Below, piece after piece: positions 7,330 through 17,525 of a stretch of 17,529 nucleotides of DNA. The DNA comes from Phoronis ovalis (taxonomy: Eukaryota > Phoronida > Phoronidae): contig JAOXYB010020471.1 of NCBI GenBank assembly GCA_028565635.1, forward strand, positions 1-17,529. Direction: 5' to 3'. The first letter of the stretch is position 1. Each line of letters opens with the position of its first letter. The position numbers and the translations under genes are program-made. The notes below the pieces were generated by a model that was not told where the DNA came from, ran no database searches, and saw only the letters and a list, made by a program, of their open reading frames with translations.

Positions 7330-8694
7330 TTTCACATTTCATTTTTTTTATTACAATGTCTGCTGCATAAGTATAATGTTACTGTACATATTTACATTAT
7401 ACAACAAGTTTTATCAAAAATCACAAAATTCAGATTTTTATACAAATTCAGCCGTAGATATCTAAAAACAAGATATATATATATATTAAGGTTAAAGACA
7501 TACAGCAATAAGAAAGTTCAATTCTCTTAAGGAAACATTCAGAAGTAAACTTTTATTACCTTTTTCATATTCATTTAGAAAATCTCAATATTCACAAAAA
7601 GAAACAACTGTAGCATACTTCATTCTAAAAAAATTTTTATGGTAGCGAAGAAAAAATAGCAGACAATTAACAGAAAAAATATAACAGATAAGTAACTTCG
7701 AATTTGAATTGGAATAACTTTCAACTATTAAAAGCGACACTGCAGATATTTGGTAATATTACCAAGCTTTCCAACACGATTATAGTTACTACAGGTCTGC
7801 TACTTAAGTTTATTCCCAATGACTGGCAATGATTATATTATTACAAAAACCAATACTGCTCCAGGTTTGCTAAGTTTAATAACGAATACTACCCCATTTT
7901 TCCTTAACCAAATGTTTGATAATTATTGTTTCATGCTAGTTTCCTTCCATGAGCAGTATTATTCCATATAGTTCACTAGTGCCTACATTGCATCCGGCCA
8001 CCTACTTCCCAGTAATAGTAGTGTTCTTTTACATTGGTTTACTGCTTTCTTGTATGAGCAGTATTGTTCCATATTGGTTTACTATATATAGCATCCATAT
8101 TTAGCCATCAAATCACAACCATATAATTATTTTCTCACCCCATTCTTCCTCAAGCCTGAATAAATATGTTCAGTAATTCCATCCTTTTCAGTATTAACCA
8201 AATATCATCAAATTTTCTATCCACATCCAAACACTGTTGTTTCAAAACGGTTTGTGTATATACATATAAATACTGTCCAGCAGCGAATCTCTGAAATTAA
8301 CAGCTTCTTCAAGCACTTGATTGGCATTGACATTAAAAGCCTTATACTTTACTAAATGCGAAAACTTTCAGATTTTACATTCATGATTTTTTAATACACT
8401 CCAGCTGGATTAACACCTCACATTCCTTAACATGTGTTATGATAACTACTGTCCCAATAGCTCTAACGCCCAATGTGTGCATATTTTTCATTCACATCTC
8501 ACAGTTGCTCTCAACAAATCCATTCATTTAGCTTGGTGTTGCATATTATAGATAAGAAATCTATGCAAGTCTTGAACAAAAGTGCTAAAAGCTCACATCA
8601 GTACTAAAGCCAAACCAGGAAATAACGAATTGCTAATTTAATAATGTCCTGCCCAAATATTTCATTTTAAAACTAAGTTTTCCACTAGATGGCA
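7330..8694 (-). other. Probable 3' UTR of the WIP gene
   Basis: About 1.36 kb between the WIP stop codon and the candidate polyadenylation signals. It has no coding frame of note and is AT-rich. It contains an (AT)7 run at 7473-7486 and several degenerate direct repeats: ATGAGCAGTATT(A/G)TTCCATAT at 7949 and 8054, ATTGGTTTACT at 8033 and 8073, ACCCCATT(T/C)TTCCT at 7891 and 8137, and CAGGT(C/T)TGCT...AAGTTTA near 7793 and 7863. The exact 3' end is inferred, not seen. Confidence 0.5.
7347..7352 (-). terminator. Candidate polyadenylation signal AATAAA for the WIP gene
   Basis: TTTATT on the + strand reads AATAAA on the - strand, inside a longer TTTTTTTTATTA run, with GT/T-rich sequence (AAGTGTCCTTTATAAGATGTG on the -) 20-45 bases further on. 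It lies just before the dispersed repeat, so the transcript would end at unique sequence. A nearer alternative AATAAA is at 7552-7557. Confidence 0.45.
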
Positions 8695-8771
8695 CTATCT
8701 TGGTGGTGGAGGAGGTGGTGCAGCTCCCACTGGAGGTGGGGGTGGTGCTCCTCTGTTTCGTTGATTACTTG
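8695..8771 (-). CDS. WIPF: WIP last exon, C-terminal tail and stop
   Basis: Acceptor TTTTCATTACAG|CAAGTAATC at 8772 and TAG at 8697-8695 bound 77 bases. It encodes (T)SNQRNRGAPPPPPVGAAP then PPPPPR and stop. The arrangement RGAPP..P..PR at the very end matches the vertebrate WIPF tail (RERGAPPLPPIPR), which fixes both the frame and the end of the protein. Confidence 0.93.
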
Positions 8772-11700
8772 CTGTAATGAAAACAAACTGTTAGATACTT
8801 GGAACAAGCATTTTGTCAACATTAGTCACCAATAAATGCTAAATCCTCAAATCCTTACATCCACCGATTATGGACCTAAAATAACCTATCACAGACAATT
8901 TACGAGTGATATAGACTACGTTTGTCGGTTGCATATGGATGACCAGGATGTTGGATATTTTAATTTAGAATTGGGACCGGATCAAACAAAGTGGGCCCGT
9001 GAAAAATGATTGAAGGTCCTAATCGGTGGCTATTAGGCAGTCATGAGGGTTCCAAGAATTGTCAGGCTCCTCTCAGGATCCTGCATTTTTGTACGGAAAA
9101 GAGCCTAGACTGTTGAGTATTTTATTGTTAAACTGGCATGGTTCTAATGCTATAAATACAAAAGTTGAAAAAGTACATAATAATACTAGCAAATCGTGTA
9201 TAAATGTGTTCCTGCGGTACTTCAGAGCTAAGAGCACTTTTATACTTTCAATTACATATCAGTGACCGAGCAATCACACTGAACCTTATTAAAAGTGAAA
9301 AAAATTGTCAACCATGCCGCATCTTAACTTTACAAATGTTATGCAGAACATTCAATTTCTGCGTCATGATGGAGTATCAAAGTTTTCAAACTAAAACTAG
9401 CCTATGTTACTTATATATTTTCACTACATCTGTTGGGTGGAAGCCATCATTGAGGTTCCATGAAGTTTTAGTACTCTTTTAAAAGATTGGAATTGTTTTG
9501 TGCCAAAAACTCTGACGGCTCAAAATGTTTTTAACTTATAAATTTAAATTTCAAGCTTTCGCTAAAAATACCATTGCAGAGATAAGCAGATAAACACTCA
9601 CTTTGACTTTTTTGAACTTGACTTGGGTACATTTTAGGGGTATTCTGAAAGATTTCTGGAGGGGGAAAATCCTTTACTTCATGAAATCCAAACCTTGATT
9701 CAAAATCTGAAAGATAGACATCCCTGTTATCTAGATGTTTTATAATTATGATTTTGTACTCTCCATTCAATATCTTGTTCACTTTACTTGAATAAGTACA
9801 TTTTCATGATTGTGACACATGTCAAGCAGCAATAGTTTCTAGTAAGTATAAGCTTTGTGTCACTAATTTGCGCTTTGATTTAAGTCTTTTAGACTATGCA
9901 AACAGATTGACAATTTCGTAACATTTGAAAACAAACATTCACAGATACATGTCTTTATCTATTAGACGACTCCTATTGTAGACTCAGTAACCACCTTACC
10001 TAAACTCATACTTGCTCGTGAAGAATTCCGACTACCAGGTGAAACAGAGCCTTGCCTATTAGGAGGTGCAGGAGGCTGTATCCTTGAAGGTGGAGGGGGA
10101 GGTCCTCCTTGTGGTCCTCTAGCAGGCGGAGGAGGTGGCCGTGAACCCGGGGGTGCAGCTGATCTCCCAAGAGTATTAGGTCTTGGTGCTGATGGAGGGG
10201 GAGGGGGCTGACTGGGGCGTGATGGCTGCTCTCTGCTTGGAGGGGGAGGAGGCTGATTCCTCGAAGGGGGAGGAGGAGGCATAGAATTACTGGGGGGAGC
10301 TTTAGATTGATTAACAGGGGGAGGAGGTAAAGGTCTCGCAATGCTAGGTGTTCTGGTCGGCAAGTTGGGCGCAGCAGATGGCCCATTTTGTGCTGGCTTA
10401 TTATGTGAAGGGGGAGGAGGCGGCGGTTGTGTTGTCCTGCCAGTAGGGGGTGGTGGTTGTGAAACTTTACCACTAGATAGTGGTGGTGGAGGGGGTTGCG
10501 TACTTCTACCACCAGAAGGTGCTGATGGCCCTCTGTTTGGCGGTGGTGGTGGTGGACCACCATTTCGATTTCCTGGAGTTGCTGGCAGTGGCCGACTTCC
10601 TGAAGGTGGCGGCGGAGCCTGTTGTTGTGAACCCCTGTTACTTGAAGGCGCTGTAGATGGCCTCGATGAGTCTGCTGGAGGTTTTCCTGGAAAGCTACGT
10701 TTATTAGGTGCATTTGGTAATGGTCTTCCTCCTGGAGGTAATGGTCGGCCTGAAGGTACTCCAGGTCTGTTACCAGATTGGTTATTTACAGAGTTTGTAC
10801 TTTTTATATTACTATCACTGGAAGCACTTTGAGCTCGAAAATTTGGTTTGGAATTTGCTGATGGTGGTGGCGGCGGTGCCGCCGAGCTGCCAAATTGACG
10901 CCTTGCATTTGTTGAGTTTACAACTGGTCCATTTTGATGAACATTTGAATTTGTGACTTCTAAAGGTGGCTTCGAACTTGGCTTGTTAAATCTGGCACCA
11001 GGTGGCTTAAGAGCTGGTCCTCCTGGCGCTGAAATGAAAAGTAACTTTTGAATTGTTCAGCTTCAGTGAAATGCATTTGTAGACATATTCATTAAATATT
11101 ATAAGCAAACAAATGATTTTCTTTTCCAAATCATCTGGAAAGGTGGTGTAAATCCATCCATGTAAAAATTAGTAGAATTAACACCTACCTGAGCCACCAC
11201 CTGGCCGATTCCCAGTGGCGCGTAATTTTGGCATCCCTCCAGCAAATAGACCACCTAGCCCCATCGGGTTTCCACCTGGTCCAGGACCCCCTGCTGAACT
11301 GCCTATGCTGGAGTCATCTCTACTTTCACTACCAGGAGATGGTTTTACACCTATAAATAAACATTACACATAACAAAACTGATGGCTATGATCTACAAGG
11401 TAACTAAAAATATGAAATGATGCATGTGACAACACACATCAAACATAAAGAACAACATGGCAACAAATCTGAACATCGGAGCAAACTGTACAAAAACAAT
11501 AGACCACTTGCATGCACTAGGTGGAACCCAAATGTTCTCAGGATGTGTATATTGTGAATGAACAATGACACAGTTCTCTTCCCTCTCATGTGATTCCATT
11601 CACAAAACCAACATGCTCAGATTGTTTGGGGTCATGCTGGGACCACCATAGTATATTGTCAAAATGCATTTATTACATGCAGACTTCTCCTGGCACTTTA

Positions 11701-14407
11701 AGGAAATATATACCTAAATACTATAGCGAACATTAGTTTTTTAAATGTAGTGTTGCTCCTTTAGGACAAACCACAGGATATGTTCCCTAGCAACTCCAAC
11801 CTTTCAACACACCCCACATTTGAGGTCAAATAGCACAATATGTCATTTTTCAATAGATACTAATAACACTTGTCCTAGACTGAAGTTCCAGTCTATTCAA
11901 AACCCTGCAAGAGATCTCAAGATTACAGGTGCTTAAGAAAGTATCATAGCTGCGAGCATGCTCCAAAAGAAAACGCATTAAATTTGCAATACACAGTTAA
12001 AATTCAGACAGAAGAAGAGCAATAAAACAATACCAAGTTGTTCATCAGAAGATGTAAATTGTGGTACAACATTGGAAAGATGTTTAATGGCTGCCAGGAG
12101 ACCCAGGTATCAAGACACTTAGGTTGGAAATGAATTAGAAGTAGTCAGTGTTGAAAGACGACCTGGAGGTGGAGACATATTTTAAACTATCCCATCTCCC
12201 ACCAGGAGTATCCCATCATTGATTTTAACAGAAAATTGTTAAAAAAATAATACAATCTCCCACAAATTATTTTGAAAATTTGACAGTCGAGTTAAAATTA
12301 TATAGTGAAGTGCATCAATTGTGCAGAGTTACTAAACAAAAAAAAACAAACTTTGCACAACAAAGAAACTTCTGAAAATAAAACAGTCAGACAAGTTAAT
12401 ATTAACTGTACCCCAAGCAGGCTTTGTCATCCTTCCATAAGCAGATTTCTTAGAGCAGCCTGTAAGATACGAGCAGCATTATGTTTCAAGCAAAACAACC
12501 CCAAATTAGCCTAGCAGCAAGAAGTGTTAAAAACATGCATAAAATTAAAGCTAAACTTTTCAACCATCAGCTTCCATTGCTGAACAAGGCCTCGGCACAA
12601 AACAAATGCATACTCCACAAAAATACTCATGTTTAGGCTTCACTAATAGCTAGAAGAGAAGATTTGGGTTTCACTGTCATTCATTTGGTTTCACTTTCAT
12701 TGGTTTTTTAGTTTCATAAGAGCCCTCAGAGTCTCATAAAAAGTGGGATCCTTTTCAGTGGAAATTTGAAAGCAATACTCACACCAGTACCATATACACT
12801 TACATTTGTTTTATTTTTATTAACGTTAATTATTACTGGTTGAAAAAGTCATCAATTTCAAGTAAAATAGGAATCGAGAGAAAGTTCAAATTTAAAGTTC
12901 GCTGCATATTTGACATGGAGCAGTGTAAGCACTGCTACCTTGTGCAAAATAAGGACAGACTGTGAGTGATAACAGGTGCAAACACAACTTACGATTTGTT
13001 TCTTAGATAAATTAGGTAATAAAAAGTATTGAAAGAGATGATTGTTCAAACAAAGAGGGGCTAAAGAATTTGTATTTGCACCAAAAAAATACTGCTAGAA
13101 CATATTACATGGTCAAATAAATCTAAACTAACAATACACCTTATGCAAGCCGTGTCTTATTCAAATCACTCCAGAGATACTATGCAATATGTTCTAATTA
13201 AGAGAGCTGGTTCATTCTGATATGCACGATAAGTTATGCACCCATACATGTTTGGATATCCAATTTGTAGTATTAATGGCCCAGAACATGAGTATTTTCT
13301 TTTGGAGAACACTGCAAGACTGTACCCCAAGGTTGTGCTGGTCTGCTCCTATGCTCATGTGATGCCACCGTAGCAAACTTTCCAGGTCCACCGGGGCTAG
13401 GTTTTTGTCCTAATAAAAATATCAGCAGTGTCTTTATATAGAGTTTCATTCAGACTTGAATGCATTTAAAACCATAATAAATGTTTCCCCTTAGTTTAAC
13501 TATTATTGTTAGGAACATAAAGCATGACCATTGAGACACAATGGATCTATTCCTATAGACTGCACTGCTATAAGACTTTGCTGTCACATTCACTGCTCAC
13601 AATATTATTGGTAATCACTAGAGTGAAACGTCTGGAAAATAAATGTGATAATTGTAGCAAAATATTGTTACGTCACATGCAGCTCTAAGAAAGCAAAACA
13701 AAATGAATAGTGTCCCCCGTGGAAGGAAGTTCTTCTAGACCTGTTCTTGAACAAGTCTCTACCCATTTCGCTCTACTGGGTATGAATAACATTGCGTTTT
13801 GTCTTTGATTTAGGACATCATATTTGCATAATCGGGTATAAACATCCAAAAGTTGGGGTCCCTGTGAGGTGAGTAACTAGCTACCTCAACTTATGAATAT
13901 AAATGATAACTGTTATCAGTGCATAATAATTAGCACCAGTTCACTCTTTCAGGAAAGACTATGCAACATGGTAGTAAAATTTGTTGTTATCACTAGATTA
14001 TGTAGCTGTTTTCTCTCATGAGACTTATATTTACTGAATAAAATTTGTGAAGTACTGTATATCATTTCATAGTATATGCAACTAGTACAATACTACACAC
14101 AGTACAGAAGCTTTTATATCAATATGATGTCACTAAACAATAGAAAAGAGAACAAAGTACAATGATGATACAAACTGTTATAATATGGTTTGCAGCAACA
14201 TTTCTTAGACATTATTATCTTACCTCCAACTGACGGTCCACTCCTGTCATTTGTTTGCGTTTTTTTTAACTTGGCACCTTTATGTATCGCACCCAATAAA
14301 GCACCTCTACCAGCTACCTCATTTTTTGATAATTTTGGAGGCTGTGTGTTTGCTTGGCTCAATGTCGGGGGAGGAGGCGGCCCTGGGGGAGGGGGAGGAG
14401 GCGGCAT
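8695..14407 (-). CDS. WIPF: WIP/verprolin (WAS/WASL-interacting protein family), spliced gene, 518 aa (546 with cassette)
   Basis: Joining exons 14407-14224, 11350-11189, 11028-10000, 9706-9602 and 8771-8695 gives 1557 bases with no internal stop. Every junction is GT-AG and phase 1. Domains: residues 1-14 polyproline (profilin-type); 33-58 WH2-type actin-binding segment with GRGALL and LKKT; about 63-115 Gly-rich, ending in GGLFAGGMPKLRATGNRPGG; 116-458 proline-rich with many PPPPP(S)R and RPxPPPP stretches suited to profilin and SH3 partners; 459-488 WASP-binding segment with ESRFGFH, DFPPPE and KMYPSQ; 495-518 RGAPPPPPVGAAPPPPPPR. Known of the family: WIP binds and stabilises WASP/N-WASP and links it to actin, Nck and cortactin during actin assembly. 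The order and both ends match vertebrate WIPF1 closely (503 aa in human). The paralogue (1, 2 or 3) cannot be assigned, and an invertebrate probably has one gene. Confidence 0.95.
8772..9601 (-). other. WIP last intron (830 bases)
   Basis: GTGAGT...CATTACAG on the - strand. AT-rich, with no exon I can support. Two overlapping + frames (9059-9265, 9204-9482) have no recognisable domain and are background. Confidence 0.8.
9602..9706 (-). CDS. WIPF: WIP exon, WASP-binding segment
   Basis: Acceptor TCTATCTTTCAG|ATTTTG and donor AGTCAAA|GTGAGT bound 105 bases, phase 1 at both ends. It encodes (D)FESRFGFHEVKDFPPPEIFQ, then NTPKMYPSQVQKSQ. ESRF-x-F-H, D-[LF]-PPPE and K-x-YPS are the three contact patches by which WIP holds the EVH1 domain of WASP/N-WASP in vertebrates. 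All three are kept, including both aromatic F residues of the first patch. The vertebrate tryptophan before ESRF is phenylalanine here. Confidence 0.95.
9707..9999 (-). other. WIP intron between the proline-rich and WASP-binding exons (293 bases)
   Basis: GTAAGG...TATCTTTCAG on the - strand. The - frame that starts near 9782 reads through the end of this intron into the exon; only the part from 9706 onward is protein. Confidence 0.85.
10000..11028 (-). CDS. WIPF: WIP large proline-rich exon
   Basis: Acceptor CTTTTCATTTCAG|CGCC and donor AGTTTAG|GTAAGG bound 1029 bases, all open in the phase set by the neighbours (343 codons' worth). It encodes about 340 residues of low-complexity Pro/Ser/Arg/Gln sequence with at least ten runs of four or more prolines, several as PPPPPSR-type units (for example MPPPPPSRNQPPPPPSREQP). 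The codons are mixed CCT/CCC/CCA/CCG, so the polyproline is not a single expanded triplet. The segment is clearly GC-richer than its introns. The antisense strand is Gly-rich and open by the same composition. Confidence 0.93.
11029..11188 (-). other. WIP short intron (160 bases)
   Basis: GTAGGT...TTTTCATTTCAG on the - strand, separating the Gly-rich and proline-rich exons. Confidence 0.88.
11189..11350 (-). CDS. WIPF: WIP exon, Gly-rich linker
   Basis: Acceptor TTTATTTATAG|GTGTAAAACC and donor GGCTCAG|GTAGGT bound 162 bases, phase 1 at both ends. It encodes VKPSPGSESRDDSSIGSSAG, then GPGPGGNPMGLGGLFAGG and MPKLRATGNRPGGGS. The GGLFAGGMPKLR block corresponds to GGLFQAGMPKLR of vertebrate WIPF1 and anchors the alignment. 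Confidence 0.93.
11351..13325 (-). other. WIP intron downstream of the cassette exon (1975 bases)
   Basis: Bounded by GTACAG (weak) and TTTATAG on the - strand if the cassette is used; otherwise it is part of one 2873-base intron. AT-rich. A 20-bp tandem pair (GGTTTCACT(G/T)TCATT) lies at 12667-12706, and 12183-12220 repeats TATCCCATC. I found no further exon with a matching phase and family-like sequence. Confidence 0.6.
13326..13409 (-). CDS. WIPF: Probable WIP cassette exon, 28 codons
   Basis: Acceptor TTTTTATTAG|GAC at 13410 and donor CCTTGGG|GTACAG at 13326 bound 84 bases with no stop in the frame set by the start exon: QKPSPGGPGKFATVASHEHR then SRPAQPWG. Both ends are phase 1, so inclusion or skipping leaves the frame intact. 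It opens with KPSPG, as the next exon does (VKPSPGSES), so the two exons may share an origin. The donor is weak (C at +4, A at +5), which suits optional use. Against it: I recognise no family motif, and short open stretches do occur by chance. Confidence 0.55.
13410..14223 (-). other. WIP intron after the start exon (814 bases)
   Basis: Strong donor G|GTAAGA at 14223 and acceptor TTTTTATTAG at 13410 on the - strand. AT-rich, with no coding or RNA feature recognised. Confidence 0.65.
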
Positions 14408-14430
14408 CTTGAATGAATATCACAATCAAC
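14224..14430 (-). CDS. WIPF: WIP exon with start codon: 23-base 5' UTR plus WH2 segment
   Basis: On the - strand TTTTTTTTTGTTTTCCAG ends at 14431, so this exon starts at 14430. ATG follows at 14407 and coding runs to 14224, ending G|GTAAGA. Coding length is 184 bases (61 codons plus 1, phase 1). It encodes MPPPPPPPGPPPPP, then NEVAGRGALLGAIHKGAKLK, KTQTNDRSGPSVG. The acceptor just upstream of the ATG means at least one further untranslated exon lies to the right, so the promoter is not next to this exon. Confidence 0.93.
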
Positions 14431-16096
14431 CTGGAAAACAAAAAAAAATTAGTCTGCAACTGCGTGATGCAAGAGGAGAGAGGCCTGGTCAAAAGGATAC
14501 ATACTTTCAAATGTACTGTTAAAACGCGAACAAGCAAAAGCATGTCTAAATCAGCTGCATTTGCCCTGAGGGAATTACACTAACCCTGAATAACGGTCAG
14601 TCAAGAAAACCCACACTCAAATTAAATGTTAAAATTTTGATATTCACTTATTTTGAGTTTAATCCCTTATTTGCCAACCATATTGAATCTCCTGTCATAT
14701 AAATTCAATTTATATCGATAATGATATTTCAATTTCTACTTGAATGAAACTATTTTAATTTTATACCATGTATCATTGTTGTAAATAATTTAAACTGACC
14801 TAAATCTGTTATGAGTACAACCATGGAAATTATTTTTTTACATGTATTTTACTAAAAATTGTTGAAAATTTAAAAAATTGGATCAGGAAATGTTTACTGA
14901 GTTTTGGTAACAACTATAATTTAATGATTTTTTTCTGAATGGATGTATTATATACCACATGTTGTTTACCTGAATATATAGATTTAATATTACTTCACGC
15001 TATATAATTTAAATAAAAATATTCAAAAGAGCCTATGCACACACCACATCATGTTTTACATTCAGCACATGTTACATTGATTTTCTATACAATAACATTT
15101 TAATCAATATAAATTGTTTTAAAAATTCCACCAAATAACCTGGAAAAGTTTGTGCTCCTGATCAAAACAAGGGAGGGGGTGTATTTCAAGGTCTGTTTAA
15201 TCAAACTAATTAGTACATAAAAATATTGCAGCAGTAACTAGTAACGAGGCCAATTGTCATAAATTTTGATTATTCTTATAGAATTGAAACTCTTAATTTC
15301 ATTCTTACTAATCTTGGGTCAGTAACATTAGTATCTACATAGATAAATAACAAGTACAAAGTTTTCTACAAAGTACGGTAGTTTCAGGCAAGAAAGTGAA
15401 ATGCAAAGTAGTGATTACTGAAAAGTTGAGAGTTAATTATTTCAGCATGAAGTTGAACAATCTGATACAAAAGAAAACACGACATGGTATTGAGAAGATT
15501 CTCTGTAAGACACTACTAGGCTAAAAAATAGCAAAGCTATCTTACGGAAGTACATGCAAAAGATACTAACTATGGGCTGATATCACATTTTTAGGGTTTT
15601 ATATATAATACCATATACTAATCTAATTACATACTTAGCTGTCATTTAATTGCTTTTCTTTTACTGATAAAAACAATTCACATGATTATAAAATGATAAG
15701 ATGACATATTTTTGTTTTGTATCATACACACAGGAATTAAATTAATGAAACAAAATCCAGACAGTTACACTTCTTTTCTTCTTATATGTTACAGATACAT
15801 ATAATGGACCTGAACAAAAATACATAAGCCTCATATAACATTTTTACAGGAAAGTTTCTTTACCTGTTATTTGCCAACATGTAAACTAGCAACAAGTATT
15901 ATTTTACTCAAAATCATTATATCATACCAGTGACTTTAACGTAGGTCCCCTGGGTGTCTCACATTTATTTGCAGTTTTTGTGCCAAGCTACCAGGAAGTT
16001 CACATTCTGATTTTAATGCATAGTTAACACTGACACCCGTTTTCTGATTTTTTTTACCACACTAGAATAAAATCAATTCATCAATATGGGTAGTCC
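14431..16096. other. Sequence upstream of the WIP start exon, no coding exon found
   Basis: This should be the 5' intron of WIP or its upstream region, because the start exon begins at a splice acceptor. Several donor-like GTAA(A/G) sites exist on the - strand (for example near 15860, ACAG|GTAAAG), but none can be singled out as the end of a 5' UTR exon. AT-rich; no promoter motif, RNA gene or repeat match is convincing. Confidence 0.5.
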
Positions 16097-16136
16097 TGGC
16101 TACATGACCATACTCGACAGTAGGGTCATGTAGCCA
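16097..16136. repeat. Perfect 13-bp inverted repeat, 14-base loop
   Basis: TGGCTACATGACC at 16097-16109 is the exact reverse complement of GGTCATGTAGCCA at 16124-16136. With such short arms and loop it may be a miniature hairpin relic of a mobile element or a structured element in an intron. Nothing nearby distinguishes these. Confidence 0.85.
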
Positions 16137-17337
16137 TGTGGGCAGAGTTTTGTGTAGGAATAAATCATTATTTTAATTCCTTTTTTAATACAAATAGTGA
16201 ACCAAAACCATCATTCAGCTAGCTGCAGAAATAACAAGACAAGTCCTGGTTATACATTTGTTTGCAGACCTCTCCAATGTTTGGGTAAGCACTAGTTCTT
16301 ATAATAGACCCAATATTGGTCCTAACATTTTCCTACTCATCTTTTGAAATTAACAAAACTGGGGAAAATTCTCATACAGGAATGATCTGATAGCCTTAGT
16401 TTATTATCGAGTGAAAAATGTATAAATATTTCTTGCGTCATAACCTTTGTTGAATTTTAAATCAATAAATATGAAGCTACCGTAATGGCATCTCCAGGCT
16501 GACTACATTGATTTTCACTGATTTTTAACCATCTGGCTTGTTTACATGTGTACATTCTTCAATTGATAATAATAAAGTAAGATCATGGGAGCTTTGCTGT
16601 ATGGGTGACTTTTTGTTTATTTCAAAAGATGAAAGATTTTGACTAGCAGCATTAGTTAGAACCAAAGCGATACATATTATGACAAAGAGCCTGGTTCTAT
16701 TGATTAGGATTACTTCAAAAAAAAAACACTCCTTAGTCCCCCAGAAGAGGTAGTCCCTGTAAATTATGTACTGGAGATGTGCCATACAGAACAGTACCAA
16801 TGCATCCTTTTCCCCCCGGAATATATGGGTCACAATTTGCTCCTTTCCAGTATTATTTTGAGTAGTATTTTCAAGTTTTGGATACAAAGTTGGGTTAACA
16901 TTTAGTGGCCAATGCAGAAAACCAAACGGGAAAGCAATATTTTAATATCATTTTCCATTTATCAGTTCAGTCATAGCGACACAATACACATCAAATCTAT
17001 CTATGCTGAGTATGGTATTTTGTGGTTTTGGAAGAAATATGGATATAAACATAGTCAGGTTTTTTGGGATCCTGCGGCAGGTCCCCATCAAAATCACAAC
17101 CAAGTACTCCCAGGTATAAGTTCCCTCACCATCAGATTATGATGACAAACTTCCAAAAGGCTCAACATGAACCCATAACAATTTGCTAGTCCTGGTTCAC
17201 GATGTTCTGCACTGGCTGTTGATAATCTGACTTGTGAGTTGTGCGAACATAGTCAATTACAGTGAAAGTTCTCAAACTTGGAAATCTATGTAATTCCTAC
17301 CAAATGAGTTCATACATCACCATCCAGATACTCTCTG
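16137..17337. other. Non-coding, nothing firmly recognised
   Basis: AT-rich. An open frame of 120 codons runs on the - strand at 16525-16887, but it starts at TTG, has no recognisable domain, and two short + frames follow it at random. I do not call any gene here. Confidence 0.5.
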
Positions 17338-17525
17338 ATTATCCAACTTCAACTCCCATTACTTCTAGGGCCATTTGCACCTCCTTCTCTTGCACACAGA
17401 GGGATGGGGTACTTGCCAAAAAATTTGGTTGGTGTGTGAGGCCCAGGGTAATATACACTTACTGCATGGTAAAAACTGAATTCGGGAGTTTCAAATGATG
17501 ATGGGAGTAGTGGAAGTTGGATAAT
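17338..17525. repeat. Fold-back element containing the 5617-type module
   Basis: ATTATCCAACTTC at 17338-17350 pairs exactly with GAAGTTGGATAAT at 17513-17525. The next inner bases (AACTCCCATTACTTC against GATGATGGGAGTAGTG) pair partly with a small offset. Between the arms, 17406-17451 matches 5617-5662. The size (188 bases) and outer inverted repeats fit a miniature inverted-repeat element. The window ends only four bases past it, so target duplication cannot be assessed, and no matching arms are seen around the 5617 copy. Confidence 0.6.

Noticed and set aside
9059-9482. Two overlapping + strand open frames in the last WIP intron
   Set aside because: Background frames without domain, lying antisense within an intron whose borders are well supported.
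10006-10713. 235-codon - strand open frame rich in His, Leu and Gln
   Set aside because: It overlaps the WIP exon in a shifted frame; the CCT/CCA repeats keep all frames open. Only the frame fixed by the neighbouring exons gives WIP motifs.
10341-10832. Gly-rich open frame of 163 codons on the + strand
   Set aside because: It is the antisense of the WIP proline-rich exon; Pro codons (CCN) read as Gly (NGG) on the other strand. The splice sites, phase and family match all support the - strand frame.
12140-12215. Possible extra WIP exon on the - strand (ATGTCTCCACCTCCAGGTCG)
   Set aside because: Reads MSPPPGR briefly, but I found no acceptor before it or donor in phase 1 after it, and the surrounding frame lacks family-like sequence.
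14190-14522. 110-codon + strand open frame over the WIP start exon
   Set aside because: Antisense shadow of the WH2/polyproline exon; the Gly run mirrors the proline run.
16525-16887. 120-codon open frame on the - strand
   Set aside because: Begins at TTG, has no recognisable domain, and its composition matches the AT-rich background. Splice sites that would join it to WIP are not evident.
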